Below are positions 19,027 through 28,488 of a stretch of 64,000 nucleotides of DNA, piece by piece (the stretch's first letter is position 1; each line of letters opens with the position of its first letter). The notes beneath the pieces were generated by a model. It was not told the DNA's origin. It ran no database searches and saw only the letters and a program-made list of their open reading frames with translations. The translations under genes and the position numbers were made by a program. This DNA comes from an uncultured Mediterraneibacter sp. (lineage in GTDB: Bacteria > Bacillota > Clostridia > Lachnospirales > Lachnospiraceae): positions 1 through 64,000 of the forward strand of contig CALWMN010000002.1 of NCBI GenBank assembly GCA_944381935.1, written 5' to 3'.

Positions 19027-20241
19027 ATGAAATATATCGTGATATTATGTGACGGAATGGCAGATGAACCTCTGGATGAGCTGGACGGCAGGACTCCTCT
19101 TGAGGCTGCCGTGACAGAGAATATGGACCGCCTTGCGAAAGTGTCGGAGGTCGGAATGGTAAGAACCGTACCCAGAGGAATGGCTCCGGGAAGTGACACT
19201 GCGAATCTCTCAGTAATCGGATACGATCCCATGCTCTATTACAGCGGGCGCTCTCCGCTCGAGGCACTGAGCATCGGGGCGCGTATGGATGCGGAAGATG
19301 TGTCATTCCGCTGTAATCTTGTGACCCTCTCTGAGGAAGAAGAAAAGTATGAGGACCGCCATATCCTGGACCACAGTTCCGGTGAGATCAGCACAGAGGA
19401 AGCGGCGGTTCTGGTGGAGGAGCTAAAAAACGGACTGGGACGCGAGGGATATACGTTCTATACGGGAACCAGCTACCGGCATCTTCTGATCCAGAAACAG
19501 GGAAAAGTGATGCAGCTGACTGCTCCTCATGATATCCTGGCAAAAAGAATCGGGGAATACCTGCCGAAGGATGCGGTATTAAGAGATATGATGGAAAGAA
19601 GCTATGCCATCCTGAAAGACCATCCGGTCAATATCCGACGCCGAAAGGAAGGGAAGAATCCTGCCAACTCGGCATGGTTCTGGGGAGCCGGGACGCGCCC
19701 ATCACTGACTTCGTTTCAGGAGAAAAATGGCGTAAGGGGCGCAATGATCTCGGCAGTCGACCTGCTCAAGGGAATTGCAGTCGGAGCAGGGATGGACAAT
19801 ATTATTGTGGAAGGCGCAAATGGCGGTCTTGATACCAATTACACGGGAAAGGCTGTCGCAGCGGTGAAAGCGTTGGCAGAAGACGGATACGATTTCGTCT
19901 ATGTCCATGTCGAGGCCCCGGATGAGATGGGACACCAGGGGAATGCCCTCCATAAGATTCAGGCGATCGAAAATATTGATGAGAAAATCATAGGACCTGT
20001 CTGCGCCCAGCTTAAAGGGGCAGGAGAGGATTTCAGAATGCTTGTCCTTCCGGACCACCCTACCCCGATCCGGATCAGGACACACACGGATGATCCGGTT
20101 CCCTACCTTTTGTACGACAGTACAGAGAAGAAGGCAGGAAGAGATGTCTACAGCGAAAGAACCGGAAGGGAGACAGGGGTGTTTGTAGAATGCGGGCATC
20201 ACCTCATTGACAGACTTCTTGCAGGGAAACAGAGAAGATAA
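19027..20241 (+). CDS. ApgM-like metalloenzyme, putative homoserine kinase
   Basis: A 404-residue alkaline-phosphatase-superfamily protein of the cofactor-independent phosphoglycerate mutase (ApgM) class. Metal-site motifs: CDGMADEP (8-15) with Asp9, SDTANLSV with Ser62 as the probable phospho-acceptor, VEAPDEMGHQGN and DHPTPIRIRTHTDDPVP in the C-terminal half. It is often annotated as phosphoglycerate mutase. A subfamily (TIGR02535, as I recall it) found beside hom in genomes lacking thrB is proposed to be a homoserine kinase. Its place 20 nt after hom favours that here. The biochemical role is inferred. Confidence 0.85.
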   Translation: MKYIVILCDGMADEPLDELDGRTPLEAAVTENMDRLAKVSEVGMVRTVPRGMAPGSDTANLSVIGYDPMLYYSGRSPLEALSIGARMDAEDVSFRCNLVTLSEEEEKYEDRHILDHSSGEISTEEAAVLVEELKNGLGREGYTFYTGTSYRHLLIQKQGKVMQLTAPHDILAKRIGEYLPKDAVLRDMMERSYAILKDHPVNIRRRKEGKNPANSAWFWGAGTRPSLTSFQEKNGVRGAMISAVDLLKGIAVGAGMDNIIVEGANGGLDTNYTGKAVAAVKALAEDGYDFVYVHVEAPDEMGHQGNALHKIQAIENIDEKIIGPVCAQLKGAGEDFRMLVLPDHPTPIRIRTHTDDPVPYLLYDSTEKKAGRDVYSERTGRETGVFVECGHHLIDRLLAGKQRR

Positions 20242-20267
20242 GGAAGACGGGGTGAATATGCAGGAAA

Positions 20268-20320
20268 ACCGCCGGTTCACAGTTTTGGAAAACATGTGGA
20301 CCGACGGTCTTTTCATTTCA
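20268..20320 (+). terminator. terminator after hom and the ApgM-like gene
   Basis: Long nearly complementary arms of 19-20 nt (20268-20286 and 20289-20308) with a few G.U pairs, then CTTTTCATTT. Confidence 0.75.
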
Positions 20321-20359
20321 TATCAGATCCGTTACACCGTTACAGGGGCAGACCGAAAT

Positions 20360-20743
20360 TCACGCTTCCCCGCTGCCCAGAACCCTGTGGGCAAGGCGCT
20401 TATCATCCTCAGAGGCATTTCGGTAAAAACGGAGAAGATCAACCTCATCTCTGGTGAGATAGATCGTATCAGCTGTTTCTACAACCATTCCGGAATAATA
20501 ACGTCTGTTTTCTTCACGAAGGGCACCGGGATTTGAACCGGGTATGGCGATGAGCTGCTCAAGCGTTACGCCGTAGATATTGGCAAGGGAAACGAGGGTG
20601 TGGATATCAGGAATCCGTTTGCCTGTCTCGTAATTGGAGTATGCCTGTCGGGAAATATTGAGTTTTTTACTGACCTGAAGCTGCGTATAGTTCCGATTTT
20701 CTCTCAGTCTGCGCAGATTTTCAACCAGTTGGATATTTGCCAC
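20360..20743 (-). CDS. XRE-family transcriptional regulator
   Basis: Cytoplasmic helix-turn-helix regulator of 127 residues. The N-terminal XRE domain (about 7-65) contains the pattern YTQLQVSKKLNISRQAYSNYE and LVSLANIYGVTLEQLI; the rest is a short helical tail ending RLAHRVLGSGEA, possibly for dimerisation. The start is GTG at 20743 with GGAGG 7 nt upstream. A TTGACA and a TATAAT lie upstream on the same strand but only 11 nt apart. It has no clear operon partner; targets cannot be told from the sequence. Confidence 0.88.
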   Translation of the reverse strand: MANIQLVENLRRLRENRNYTQLQVSKKLNISRQAYSNYETGKRIPDIHTLVSLANIYGVTLEQLIAIPGSNPGALREENRRYYSGMVVETADTIYLTRDEVDLLRFYRNASEDDKRLAHRVLGSGEA

Positions 20744-20782
20744 AGAAACACCTCCATCTACAGGATAATTAAATCTTTTAAC

Positions 20783-20805
20783 ATTATATCAATTTTTCCT
20801 GTCAA
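20783..20805 (-). promoter_or_regulatory. promoter-like elements of the XRE gene
   Basis: On the minus strand TTGACA (20800-20805) and TATAAT (20783-20788) are both perfect but 11 nt apart, too close for one sigma-A promoter; one may belong to a different start or be an operator. Confidence 0.4.
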
Positions 20806-20841
20806 CGAAGGTGATATGCAACGAAATGAAAACTAAAGAAG

Positions 20842-20866
20842 AATAAGCAACAATTCGTTGCTTATT
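20842..20866. terminator. hairpin after the CYTH gene
   Basis: Perfect 10-bp arms (20842-20851, 20857-20866) with loop AATTC. T-rich sequence follows on both strands. Confidence 0.65.
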
Positions 20867-20875
20867 GCTTTTGGC

Positions 20876-21331
20876 CTAAACCTGGCTCAGCGTACTGTTG
20901 TGGTATGCAGGAGAAAAGGTGACTTCTTCATCCAGCCATGCGGGAGCCTGATATGCGGCAGCAGTTCCTTCATCGGGAAATTCGATCTCAGCGAGCACGA
21001 GCGGTGCGAGATCTCCGTGGAAAACATCCAGCTCAAGGTCAAGCCCGTTTTCAAGCGGGATTATATACCGGGTCTTTGCGATCAGCCTGCCGTCTGTCTT
21101 GCCGCGCAGATGCATATATGCCCCGGCGGTCAGGGGGAGGTTGTACTCTTCCCGGACCATCAGCCCCTTTGACTTATAAGTCAGGAGATAGTTATCATTG
21201 TCCCTGCGTATTCTGACGACAGGCTCTGTGCACAGATACCCCTGCTCGATTTCGCGGCAGGGATAGTCTGCCGGAGAAAACGGGAGAGCCTCCAGGCTTT
21301 TTATGAGAAATTTTCTTTCAATCTCCATCAT
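20876..21331 (-). CDS. CYTH domain protein (triphosphatase-like)
   Basis: A 151-residue single-domain CYTH protein. The family folds as a triphosphate tunnel and hydrolyses tripolyphosphate or thiamine triphosphate, or makes cAMP in some members. The hallmark ExExK is present as EIERK (3-7), followed by charged beta strands such as VRIRRDNDNYLLTYKSKG and LDLELDVFHGDLAPLVLAEIEF, which supply the tunnel Arg, Lys and Glu residues. The start has GGAGGACAAAAATG-type spacing. No partner such as a CHAD domain is seen. Substrate unknown; inorganic triphosphatase is the best guess. Confidence 0.85.
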   Translation of the reverse strand: MMEIERKFLIKSLEALPFSPADYPCREIEQGYLCTEPVVRIRRDNDNYLLTYKSKGLMVREEYNLPLTAGAYMHLRGKTDGRLIAKTRYIIPLENGLDLELDVFHGDLAPLVLAEIEFPDEGTAAAYQAPAWLDEEVTFSPAYHNSTLSQV

Positions 21332-21383
21332 TTTTGTCCTCCTTTTTCATCATGATAATACAGGGCAAAAAAATTGTAAACCA

Positions 21384-21412
21384 TTGCATTTGAGAGGGTC
21401 TTTTGATATATT
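21384..21412 (+). promoter_or_regulatory. promoter of the DJ-1 gene
   Basis: TTGCAT (21384-21389), 17 nt, TATATT (21407-21412). The ATG is at 21488 behind TTAGGAGGAAC. Confidence 0.5.
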
Positions 21413-21487
21413 GATGTTAATGTCGGTGTACAGGCTCTAAGCCTATGTGCGTCGGCGTCATATTCAGACACGTTAGGAGGAACAAAA

Positions 21488-22039
21488 ATGAGGAAGGCAT
21501 GTGTTTTTTTGGCAGACGGTTTTGAAGAGATTGAAGGCCTGACAGTGGTAGATGTTCTCCGCAGGGCAGGGGTGGAAGTGACGACCATGTCGGTGATGGC
21601 AGGGCAGAAGATAAACGGTTCCCACAATATCCCGGTCGAAGCGGATATGATGTTTGACGCAGAAAAGGCGGGGGAAGCGGATATGCTGGTTCTGCCAGGA
21701 GGCATGCCCGGGACCCTGAATCTGAAGGGGCATGAAGGACTGACAGAACTGTTAAAGGAGTTTCATAAAAAAGAAAAATATATTGCAGCGATCTGTGCCG
21801 CACCGAGTATTCTCAGTGAGCTCGGGATGCTTAAGGGCAGAGAGGCGTGCGCGTACCCCTCCTTTGAGGGAGAGCTGGACTGCAGGAGAGTCCTGAGGGA
21901 ACCTGTGGTGACAGACGGAAATATCACGACCGGACGCGGAATGGGAGCGGCAATCCCGTTTGCACTGAGGCTCACCGCAATTTTATGCGGCGAGGATAAG
22001 GCGGAAGAAGTGGGAAAATCTATCGTCTATGAGGTTTAG
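21488..22039 (+). CDS. DJ-1/PfpI family protein
   Basis: A 183-residue single-domain protein of the DJ-1/ThiJ (YajL) branch. Members act as glyoxalase-like or deglycase/chaperone proteins under carbonyl or oxidative stress; the exact reaction is debated. Seen: GFEEIE with the conserved Glu14, the nucleophile elbow AAICAAPSIL with Cys103, and GRGMGAAIPFAL near the end. An AGGAGG lies 8 nt upstream. It has its own promoter and stands alone before tig, so it is probably a monocistronic stress gene. Confidence is high for family, low for reaction. Confidence 0.9.
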   Translation: MRKACVFLADGFEEIEGLTVVDVLRRAGVEVTTMSVMAGQKINGSHNIPVEADMMFDAEKAGEADMLVLPGGMPGTLNLKGHEGLTELLKEFHKKEKYIAAICAAPSILSELGMLKGREACAYPSFEGELDCRRVLREPVVTDGNITTGRGMGAAIPFALRLTAILCGEDKAEEVGKSIVYEV

Positions 22040-22060
22040 CGGAAAACGGACAAAAAATAC

Positions 22061-22089
22061 TGGAAATATGCGGGTTTGTGTGCTATAGT
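22061..22089 (+). promoter_or_regulatory. promoter of tig
   Basis: TGGAAA (22061-22066), 17 nt, TATAGT (22084-22089), 50 nt ahead of the tig start. Confidence 0.5.
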
Positions 22090-22138
22090 ATTACAATGAG
22101 TGCAAATGGGAGAATTTGCGTAATCAAGGAGGAAGAAA

Positions 22139-23428
22139 ATGAGTTTACAGGTAGAAAAATTAGAGCATAATATGGCAAAGCTGACAATAGAAGTATCGGC
22201 GGAGGAAGTTGAGAAGGCGCTTCAGGCGGCATATTTAAAAGAGCGCAGCAAGATCAGCCTTCCGGGGTTCCGCAAGGGCAAAGTGCCGCGCCAGATGATC
22301 GAGAAGATGTATGGACCGGAAGTGTTCTATGATGAAGCTGCCAATCATATGATATCAGAGGCATATGGAAAAGCTTATGACGAGTGCGGGCTTGAGATTA
22401 CATCACAGCCGCAGATCGAGATTACGCAGCTTGAGAAAGGCAAACCCTTCATCTTTACGGCAGAGGTCGCTGTGAAGCCGGAAGTGACGCTCGGAGAATA
22501 TAAGGGGCTTAAAGTGGACAAATACTCTACCAGAGTTACCCAGAAAGAGGTTGACGAAGAGATCGAGAAAGAACGTGAGCGAAATGCGAGAACAGTCGAG
22601 GTGACAGACAGGGCGGTTCAGGACAAGGACCAGGTCATTCTTGACTTTGAAGGCTTTGTGGACGGAGAGGCATTTGAGGGAGGAAAAGGGGAAAAATATC
22701 CCCTTACGATCGGTTCGGGATCCTTTATCCCGGGATTTGAGGACCAGCTGATCGGCGCTGAGATCGGGAAAGAGATTGAGGTAAACGTAACCTTCCCGGA
22801 GGAATATCAGGCGAAGGAGCTGGCAGGGAAAGACGCTGTCTTTAAATGTACGGTCCATGAGATCAAGGCGAAGGAGCTCCCGGAACTGGACGATGAATTT
22901 GCATCCGACGTCTCAGAAGAGAGCGAGACTCTGGAGGAATACAGGGCGGAAGTAAAGGGAAGGATCAAAGAGCGCAAAGAGAACGAGGGGAAACAGAAGA
23001 GGGAAGACCAGGCTGTGGAACAGGCTGTAGAGAATGCTCAGATCGATATTCCGGAGCCGATGATCGAGCTGCAGGCGAGACAGATGGCGGATGATTTTGC
23101 ACGCCGCATCATGCAGCAGGGGATGAATGTGGAGCAGTACTACCAGCTCACAGGAATGTCAGAAGAGAAAATGATGGAAGAGCTGAAGCCTCAGGCAGAG
23201 AAGAGGATCAGAACAAGGCTTGTGCTTGAAGCGGTCGTGGAAGCGGAGAATATTGAAGTGAGCGACGAGCGCCTGGAAGAAGAACTTCAGAAGATGGCAG
23301 ATTCCTACCAGATGGAAGTTGACAAGCTTAAAGAGTTCATGGGAGAAAATGAGAAGAAGCAGATGAAGGAGGACATTGCAGTTCAGGATGCAGTGACTCT
23401 GATTGCAGAGGCAGCAGTAGAAGGTTAA
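22139..23428 (+). CDS. tig: trigger factor
   Basis: Ribosome-bound chaperone and peptidyl-prolyl isomerase that meets nascent chains at the exit tunnel. The 429 residues contain the ribosome-binding signature GFRKGKVP (43-50), a central FKBP-type domain starting near [16 protein letters not shown], and a C-terminal helical arm rich in Glu, Lys and Gln. It begins with ATG and AAGGAGGAAG just upstream. The order tig-clpP-clpX-lon-engB is the conserved Firmicutes proteostasis block. Confidence 0.97.
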   Translation: MSLQVEKLEHNMAKLTIEVSAEEVEKALQAAYLKERSKISLPGFRKGKVPRQMIEKMYGPEVFYDEAANHMISEAYGKAYDECGLEITSQPQIEITQLEKGKPFIFTAEVAVKPEVTLGEYKGLKVDKYSTRVTQKEVDEEIEKERERNARTVEVTDRAVQDKDQVILDFEGFVDGEAFEGGKGEKYPLTIGSGSFIPGFEDQLIGAEIGKEIEVNVTFPEEYQAKELAGKDAVFKCTVHEIKAKELPELDDEFASDVSEESETLEEYRAEVKGRIKERKENEGKQKREDQAVEQAVENAQIDIPEPMIELQARQMADDFARRIMQQGMNVEQYYQLTGMSEEKMMEELKPQAEKRIRTRLVLEAVVEAENIEVSDERLEEELQKMADSYQMEVDKLKEFMGENEKKQMKEDIAVQDAVTLIAEAAVEG

Positions 23429-23438
23429 GCAGGATTCT

Positions 23439-23468
23439 AAAAGGTGTGCCGCTATCGGTACACCTTTT
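23439..23468 (+). terminator. hairpin between tig and clpP
   Basis: 13-bp arms (23439-23451, 23456-23468) with one G.U pair and loop CTAT, ending in TTTTGT. Could partly insulate clpP from tig. Confidence 0.75.
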
Positions 23469-23501
23469 GTCAGACTTTTAAGTAAGAAAGAAGGAAAAAA
23501 T

Positions 23502-24083
23502 ATGAGTTTAGTACCTTATGTCATTGAACAGACAAGCAGAGGAGAGCGCTCCTACGACATATATTCCAGACTGCTCAAAGAGAGGATCATTTTCCTCGGG
23601 GAGGAAGTTAATGATGTCTCCGCAAGCGTGGTCGTGGCACAGCTTCTCTTTTTGGAGGCGGATGATCCGGACAAGGATATCCAGCTATATATCAACAGTC
23701 CGGGAGGATCGGTTACAGCAGGGCTTGCCATTTATGATACAATGCAGTATATTAAATGCGATGTATCCACTGTCTGCATTGGAATGGCAGCCAGCATGGG
23801 AGCGTTCCTGCTCTCGGGAGGAAAGAAGGGGAAGAGGTTTGCCCTTCCAAATTCGGAGATCATGATCCACCAGCCGTCAGGCGGAGCTCAGGGACAGGCA
23901 ACGGAGATCCAGATTGCGGCGGAACATATTCTTAAGACAAAGCAGAAGTTAAATGAAATTCTGGCTGCAAATACAGGGAAGCCGCTCGAAGTCATCAGGG
24001 AGGACACAGAGCGCGATAATTTCATGTCTGCAGAAGAAGCGAAGGAATATGGACTGATCGACGAAATATTGACAAACCATTAA
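23502..24083 (+). CDS. clpP: ATP-dependent Clp protease proteolytic subunit
   Basis: Serine peptidase that forms a 14-mer chamber and degrades substrates fed by ClpX or other Clp ATPases. The 193 residues show the catalytic triad: Ser98 in GMAASMG, His123 in MIHQPSGG and Asp172 in [11 protein letters not shown] long N-terminal loop ([20 protein letters not shown]) gates the pore. AAGAAGGAA lies upstream of the ATG. clpX follows 21 nt after the stop, consistent with a two-gene unit. Confidence 0.97.
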   Translation: MSLVPYVIEQTSRGERSYDIYSRLLKERIIFLGEEVNDVSASVVVAQLLFLEADDPDKDIQLYINSPGGSVTAGLAIYDTMQYIKCDVSTVCIGMAASMGAFLLSGGKKGKRFALPNSEIMIHQPSGGAQGQATEIQIAAEHILKTKQKLNEILAANTGKPLEVIREDTERDNFMSAEEAKEYGLIDEILTNH

Positions 24084-24104
24084 TGACGATATGAGGTGAC
24101 ACAT

Positions 24105-25376
24105 ATGGCAGGAAAAATGATGGATGACATCGTGAGATGTTCTTTCTGTAACAAGTCACAGGCGCAGGTGCGAAAACTGATCGCCGGTCCTAACGGCACT
24201 TATATCTGTGATGAATGTATCGGCATATGTTCCGAGATCATAGAAGAAGAGCTGGACTACAATGACAGGGGGGCGCTGGACGATATCAACCTTCTGACGC
24301 CGGAGGAGATCAAAGCGTTTCTGGATGATTATGTGATCGGACAGGATGAGGCGAAAAAGGTCCTCTCCGTTGCGGTGTACAATCATTATAAAAGGATCCT
24401 GGCAGAGCAGGATCTCGGGGTGGAGCTGCAGAAGAGCAATATTCTGATGCTTGGCCCCACAGGATGCGGCAAGACGCTTCTTGCCCAGACGCTTGCCAGG
24501 ATCTTAAATGTCCCGTTTGCGATTGCAGATGCGACGGCTCTTACGGAAGCCGGGTATGTCGGCGAGGATGTGGAGAATATCCTGTTAAAGGTGATCCAGG
24601 CGGCGGACGGAGATATCGAGCGTGCGGAGCACGGCATTATCTATATTGATGAGATTGACAAAATAACAAGAAAATCCGAGAATCCCTCGATTACCCGCGA
24701 TGTTTCCGGCGAGGGAGTTCAGCAGGCTCTTCTTAAGATCATAGAGGGTACGGTGGCATCCGTTCCGCCCCAGGGCGGGAGGAAGCACCCTCACCAGGAG
24801 CTTATCCAGATAGACACGACCAATATCCTGTTTATCTGCGGAGGGGCGTTTGAGGGGATCGATAAGATCATAGAGACGCGTCTTGACAGAAAATCCATCG
24901 GATTCAATGCTGAGATTGCGACAAAGCATGAATACGACATGGATGTACTCCTGCATGAGGCGCTGCCTCAGGACCTGGTGAAGTTCGGGCTGATCCCGGA
25001 GCTTGTCGGCAGGCTTCCGGTTACGGTTTCGCTGGACCTTCTGGACAAAGACGCATTGATCCGTATCCTTACGGAGCCGAAGAGCGCAATTGTAAAGCAA
25101 TATCAGAAGCTGCTTGAGCTTGACGGAGTGAAGCTTGATTTTGACAAGGATGCGCTTTATGCGATCGCAGAGACGACACTGGCAAGGAAGACGGGGGCGA
25201 GAGGGCTTCGTGCGATCATGGAGAATATCATGATGGATACCATGTTCCAGGTCCCGTCTGACGAGACGATCAAGGAATGCAGGATCACAAAGGAGGCTGT
25301 GCTGGGGACGGGAGAACCGTTATATATACGAGACGGAGAAGAACGGCGCTCGTTCCTGACATCAGAAAGCGCATAA
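24105..25376 (+). CDS. clpX: Clp protease ATP-binding subunit ClpX
   Basis: AAA+ unfoldase that recognises tagged substrates and passes them to ClpP. An N-terminal C4 zinc domain (Cys12, 15, 35, 38) for substrate and adaptor binding precedes the AAA+ module with Walker A GPTGCGKT (117-124), a Walker B containing IYIDEIDKI, and the pore and sensor regions. The ClpP-contact loop is not resolved by eye. The frame opens at a GTG (24096), but GAGGTG 8 nt before the ATG at 24105 decides that start (423 residues). Confidence 0.97.
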   Translation: MAGKMMDDIVRCSFCNKSQAQVRKLIAGPNGTYICDECIGICSEIIEEELDYNDRGALDDINLLTPEEIKAFLDDYVIGQDEAKKVLSVAVYNHYKRILAEQDLGVELQKSNILMLGPTGCGKTLLAQTLARILNVPFAIADATALTEAGYVGEDVENILLKVIQAADGDIERAEHGIIYIDEIDKITRKSENPSITRDVSGEGVQQALLKIIEGTVASVPPQGGRKHPHQELIQIDTTNILFICGGAFEGIDKIIETRLDRKSIGFNAEIATKHEYDMDVLLHEALPQDLVKFGLIPELVGRLPVTVSLDLLDKDALIRILTEPKSAIVKQYQKLLELDGVKLDFDKDALYAIAETTLARKTGARGLRAIMENIMMDTMFQVPSDETIKECRITKEAVLGTGEPLYIRDGEERRSFLTSESA

Positions 25377-25410
25377 AAGCGCACGATCTGGAAAGACGAC
25401 CGGATATGAG

Positions 25411-25455
25411 GGCGGGTGCGATGGAAAATTCCATAGTACCCGCCTGTTTTGCCTG
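25411..25455 (+). terminator. terminator-like hairpin between clpX and lon
   Basis: 14-nt arms (25411-25424, 25431-25444) with two mismatches, followed by TGTTTT. Readthrough into lon is possible. Confidence 0.65.
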
Positions 25456-25491
25456 TTTTAGTGATTTACCCGAGTGTTAGAAGGAGGAAAT

Positions 25492-27810
25492 ATGGAGAAC
25501 GAGATAAGAAGTTTTCCGATGGTGGCTCTGCGTGGAATGACGATCCTGCCGGAGATGGTGGTGCATTTTGACGTGAGCAGGGACAGATCAATCGCGGCCA
25601 TTCAGGAAGCAATGACAGAAGAACAGAAGATATTTCTTGTTACCCAGTGTTCGATCGAGACAGAAGAACCGGGGCAGGATGATGTGTATGAGGTGGGGAC
25701 AGTCGGGACGATCAAGCAGATTATCAAACTGCCGAAGCATATCGTGAGGGTGCTTGTCTCGGGAGAGGCGAGAGGGATCCTGAGAAAACTGGAATATACA
25801 GAGCCGTACATGCGTGCCGAGGTGGAGGTGATAGACGAGGCGACCCTGGCCATCCCGGACGATCTGAATACACAGGCGATGGAGCGCGGCCTTAAGGACA
25901 TGTTTACCGACTATGCGGCAAAGAATGGCAAGATGTCGAAGGAGACAGTCGCACAGATCCTTGAGATAAAAGGGTTGAAGAAGCTGGCGGATGAGATCGC
26001 GGCGGCAATCCCGCTCCCTTATACGGACCAGCAGGAACTGCTGGGAGAGACGGATTTCTGGAAAAGGTACGAAAAACTCGCCTTTAAGCTTGTAAATGAG
26101 ATCCAGATCATGGACATAAAATCCGAGATACAGAGGAAAGTAAAGGAGAGGGTGGACAAACACCAGAGGGAGTATATCCTCAGGGAACAGTTGAAGCTTA
26201 TCCGGGAAGAGCTGGGGGAGGATTCCACGATTTCTGATGCAGAGGAGTTTGAAAAAGAAAGGCAGGAACTGGATGCGCCGGATGAGGTGAAGGAAAAGCT
26301 GAAAAAGGAGATCAGCCGGTTTAAGAGCTCGATGAACTCCCCGTCAGAAAACGGGGTGATCCGCACATATATTGAGACCCTTTTGGAGATGCCGTGGGAT
26401 AAGGCGTCGGAGGACAACGAAGATATTGAGTATGCGAGAAAGATCCTGGAGGAGGACCATTACGGGCTGGAGCAGGTCAAGGAAAGGATCCTGGAATTTC
26501 TTGCTGTCCGCACGCTTACGAAAAAGGGTGAGAGCCCGATTCTCTGCCTTGTAGGACCGCCGGGGACGGGGAAGACATCCATTGCGAAATCTCTTGCGAG
26601 AGCCATGAAAAAGAAGTATGTCAGGATCTCCCTGGGCGGTGTCCGGGATGAGGCGGAGATAAGAGGGCACAGAAAGACCTATGTCGGCGCTATGCCCGGA
26701 CGGATCGCGAATGGTCTGCGCACGGCAGGCGTGAAAAATCCGGTTATGCTTCTGGATGAGATTGACAAGGTGAGCACGGATTATAAGGGGGATACGTTTT
26801 CCGCCCTGCTGGAGGTGCTCGACTCGGAACAGAACAGCCGGTTTCGGGACCATTATCTGGAGGTGCCGCTGGATCTGTCAGAGGTAATGTTTATTACGAC
26901 AGCCAATACGCTCCAGACGATCCCCAGGCCACTGCTTGACCGGATGGAGGTCATTGAGATCAGCAGTTACACGGAAAATGAGAAACTGCATATCGCGATG
27001 GAGCATCTGATTCCGAAGCAGCTCGAACGCCACGGCATTTCAAGGCAGCAGCTTACTTTCAGCAAACATGCAGTGTGGAAGATGGCGAGAAACTATACGA
27101 AAGAAGCCGGTGTGCGCCAGCTGGAGCGGGAGATTGGAAATGTGTGCAGGAAAGCGGCAAAAGAGCTTCTGACTACAGACAGGAAGAAGATTGCCGTGAC
27201 AGACAGGACCATAGGGAGATTCCTCGGGAAAGAGAAATATACCTACCAGATGATCAACAAAGAGCCGGAGGTCGGAATTGTCAGAGGGCTTGCCTGGACG
27301 AGTGTGGGAGGGGATACTCTTCAGATCGAGGTCAATGTTATGCCGGGAAAGGGAGAGATCATGCTGACCGGGCAACTCGGAGACGTGATGAAAGAATCTG
27401 CAAGGACCGGGATCAGCTATATCCGTTCTGTGAGCGGCAGATACAAGATTGCGGATGATTTCTTTGAAAAGCATGATATCCATGTACATATCCCGGAGGG
27501 AGCGGTGCCCAAAGACGGTCCGTCTGCCGGTATCACGATGGCTGCCGCCATGCTCTCGGCAGTGACAGGAAGGAAAGTCAGGTCAGACCTTGCGATGACG
27601 GGAGAAGTGACATTGCGCGGGCGCGTCCTGCCGGTGGGCGGCCTGAAAGAAAAGCTTCTTGCCGCAAAGAACGCAGGGATTACGGCCGTTCTCGTCCCTG
27701 CAGAAAATAAGGCTGACGTAGAGGAGCTTTCCTCCGAGATCACGAAGGGGATGGAAATCCTTTATATGGAAAATATGGATGAAGTGCTGAAAGTGGCGCT
27801 GACGGACTGA
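25492..27810 (+). CDS. lon: ATP-dependent protease Lon
   Basis: Cytoplasmic AAA+ serine protease for misfolded and regulatory proteins. About 772 residues: N-terminal LON substrate domain (about 1-200), coiled-coil segment, AAA+ module with GPPGTGKT (355-362) and MLLDEIDKV, and a C-terminal protease domain with the Ser-Lys dyad (Ser678 in PKDGPSAG, Lys719 in VGGLKEKLLAA). The start is the ATG at 25492 with AAGGAGG just upstream; an earlier GTG at 25474 would place the ribosome binding site inside the gene. engB follows 36 nt after its stop. Confidence 0.97.
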   Translation: MENEIRSFPMVALRGMTILPEMVVHFDVSRDRSIAAIQEAMTEEQKIFLVTQCSIETEEPGQDDVYEVGTVGTIKQIIKLPKHIVRVLVSGEARGILRKLEYTEPYMRAEVEVIDEATLAIPDDLNTQAMERGLKDMFTDYAAKNGKMSKETVAQILEIKGLKKLADEIAAAIPLPYTDQQELLGETDFWKRYEKLAFKLVNEIQIMDIKSEIQRKVKERVDKHQREYILREQLKLIREELGEDSTISDAEEFEKERQELDAPDEVKEKLKKEISRFKSSMNSPSENGVIRTYIETLLEMPWDKASEDNEDIEYARKILEEDHYGLEQVKERILEFLAVRTLTKKGESPILCLVGPPGTGKTSIAKSLARAMKKKYVRISLGGVRDEAEIRGHRKTYVGAMPGRIANGLRTAGVKNPVMLLDEIDKVSTDYKGDTFSALLEVLDSEQNSRFRDHYLEVPLDLSEVMFITTANTLQTIPRPLLDRMEVIEISSYTENEKLHIAMEHLIPKQLERHGISRQQLTFSKHAVWKMARNYTKEAGVRQLEREIGNVCRKAAKELLTTDRKKIAVTDRTIGRFLGKEKYTYQMINKEPEVGIVRGLAWTSVGGDTLQIEVNVMPGKGEIMLTGQLGDVMKESARTGISYIRSVSGRYKIADDFFEKHDIHVHIPEGAVPKDGPSAGITMAAAMLSAVTGRKVRSDLAMTGEVTLRGRVLPVGGLKEKLLAAKNAGITAVLVPAENKADVEELSSEITKGMEILYMENMDEVLKVALTD

Positions 27811-27846
27811 TTTCCCGGAAGGGTCAGCCTGAAAGAGGAGAGAGAT

Positions 27847-28467
27847 ATGGTAATCAAAACGATAAATCTGGAAACCGTGTGCGGGATCACAAGTGTCATT
27901 CCGCAAAATGATAAGCCGGAGATCGCATTTGCCGGGAAATCAAATGTCGGGAAATCTTCGCTGATTAATGCGCTCATGAACCGGAAATCCTATGCCAGAA
28001 TATCCGCTACGCCCGGCAAAACCCAGACGATTAATTTCTATAACATCAATGGCCAGATGTATCTCGTCGATCTGCCGGGATACGGGTATGCAAAGGTATC
28101 GGAGAAGGAGAGGGCGCAGTGGGGGCGGCTTATCGAAGGCTATCTGCATGGATCGAAGCAGCTTAAGGCGGTGTTCCTTCTCATTGATATCCGGCACGAA
28201 CCTTCGGCAAATGACAGGATGATGTATCAATGGATCACAGAACAGGGATATGAGCCTGTTATTATTGCGACAAAACTGGATAAAATAAAGAGAAGCCAGG
28301 TACAGAAGCATCTCAAGGTGTTAAAGAGCGGACTGGGGCTTATTCCGGGTACAACAGTGATTCCGTTTTCAAGCGCGACAAAGCAGGGCCGGGATGAGAT
28401 ATGGGATCTGATCGAGACAGGCTTCCTTGCCGGTGCGGTACAGAATGGGATGGAAGAAGACCGTTAG
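27847..28467 (+). CDS. engB: ribosome biogenesis GTPase EngB (YsxC)
   Basis: Essential TrmE-Era-class GTPase needed for late 50S assembly. The 206 residues show G1 GKSNVGKS (30-37), the T-containing switch ISATPGKTQ, G3 DLPGYG, and G4 TKLDK. AGAGGAGAGAT gives the ribosome binding site. It follows lon directly, as in Bacillus and Clostridia, and the next gene (AI-2E permease) starts 21 nt after its stop, so it is inside one transcript. Confidence 0.96.
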   Translation: MVIKTINLETVCGITSVIPQNDKPEIAFAGKSNVGKSSLINALMNRKSYARISATPGKTQTINFYNINGQMYLVDLPGYGYAKVSEKERAQWGRLIEGYLHGSKQLKAVFLLIDIRHEPSANDRMMYQWITEQGYEPVIIATKLDKIKRSQVQKHLKVLKSGLGLIPGTTVIPFSSATKQGRDEIWDLIETGFLAGAVQNGMEEDR

Positions 28468-28488
28468 AATGAGAGCAGGAGGAGAAGG

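Noticed and set aside
20520-20548. A tRNA T-arm-like sequence on the minus strand inside the XRE gene
   Set aside because: The stem does not pair beyond two bases and no other tRNA arm is present; the DNA codes the regulator.
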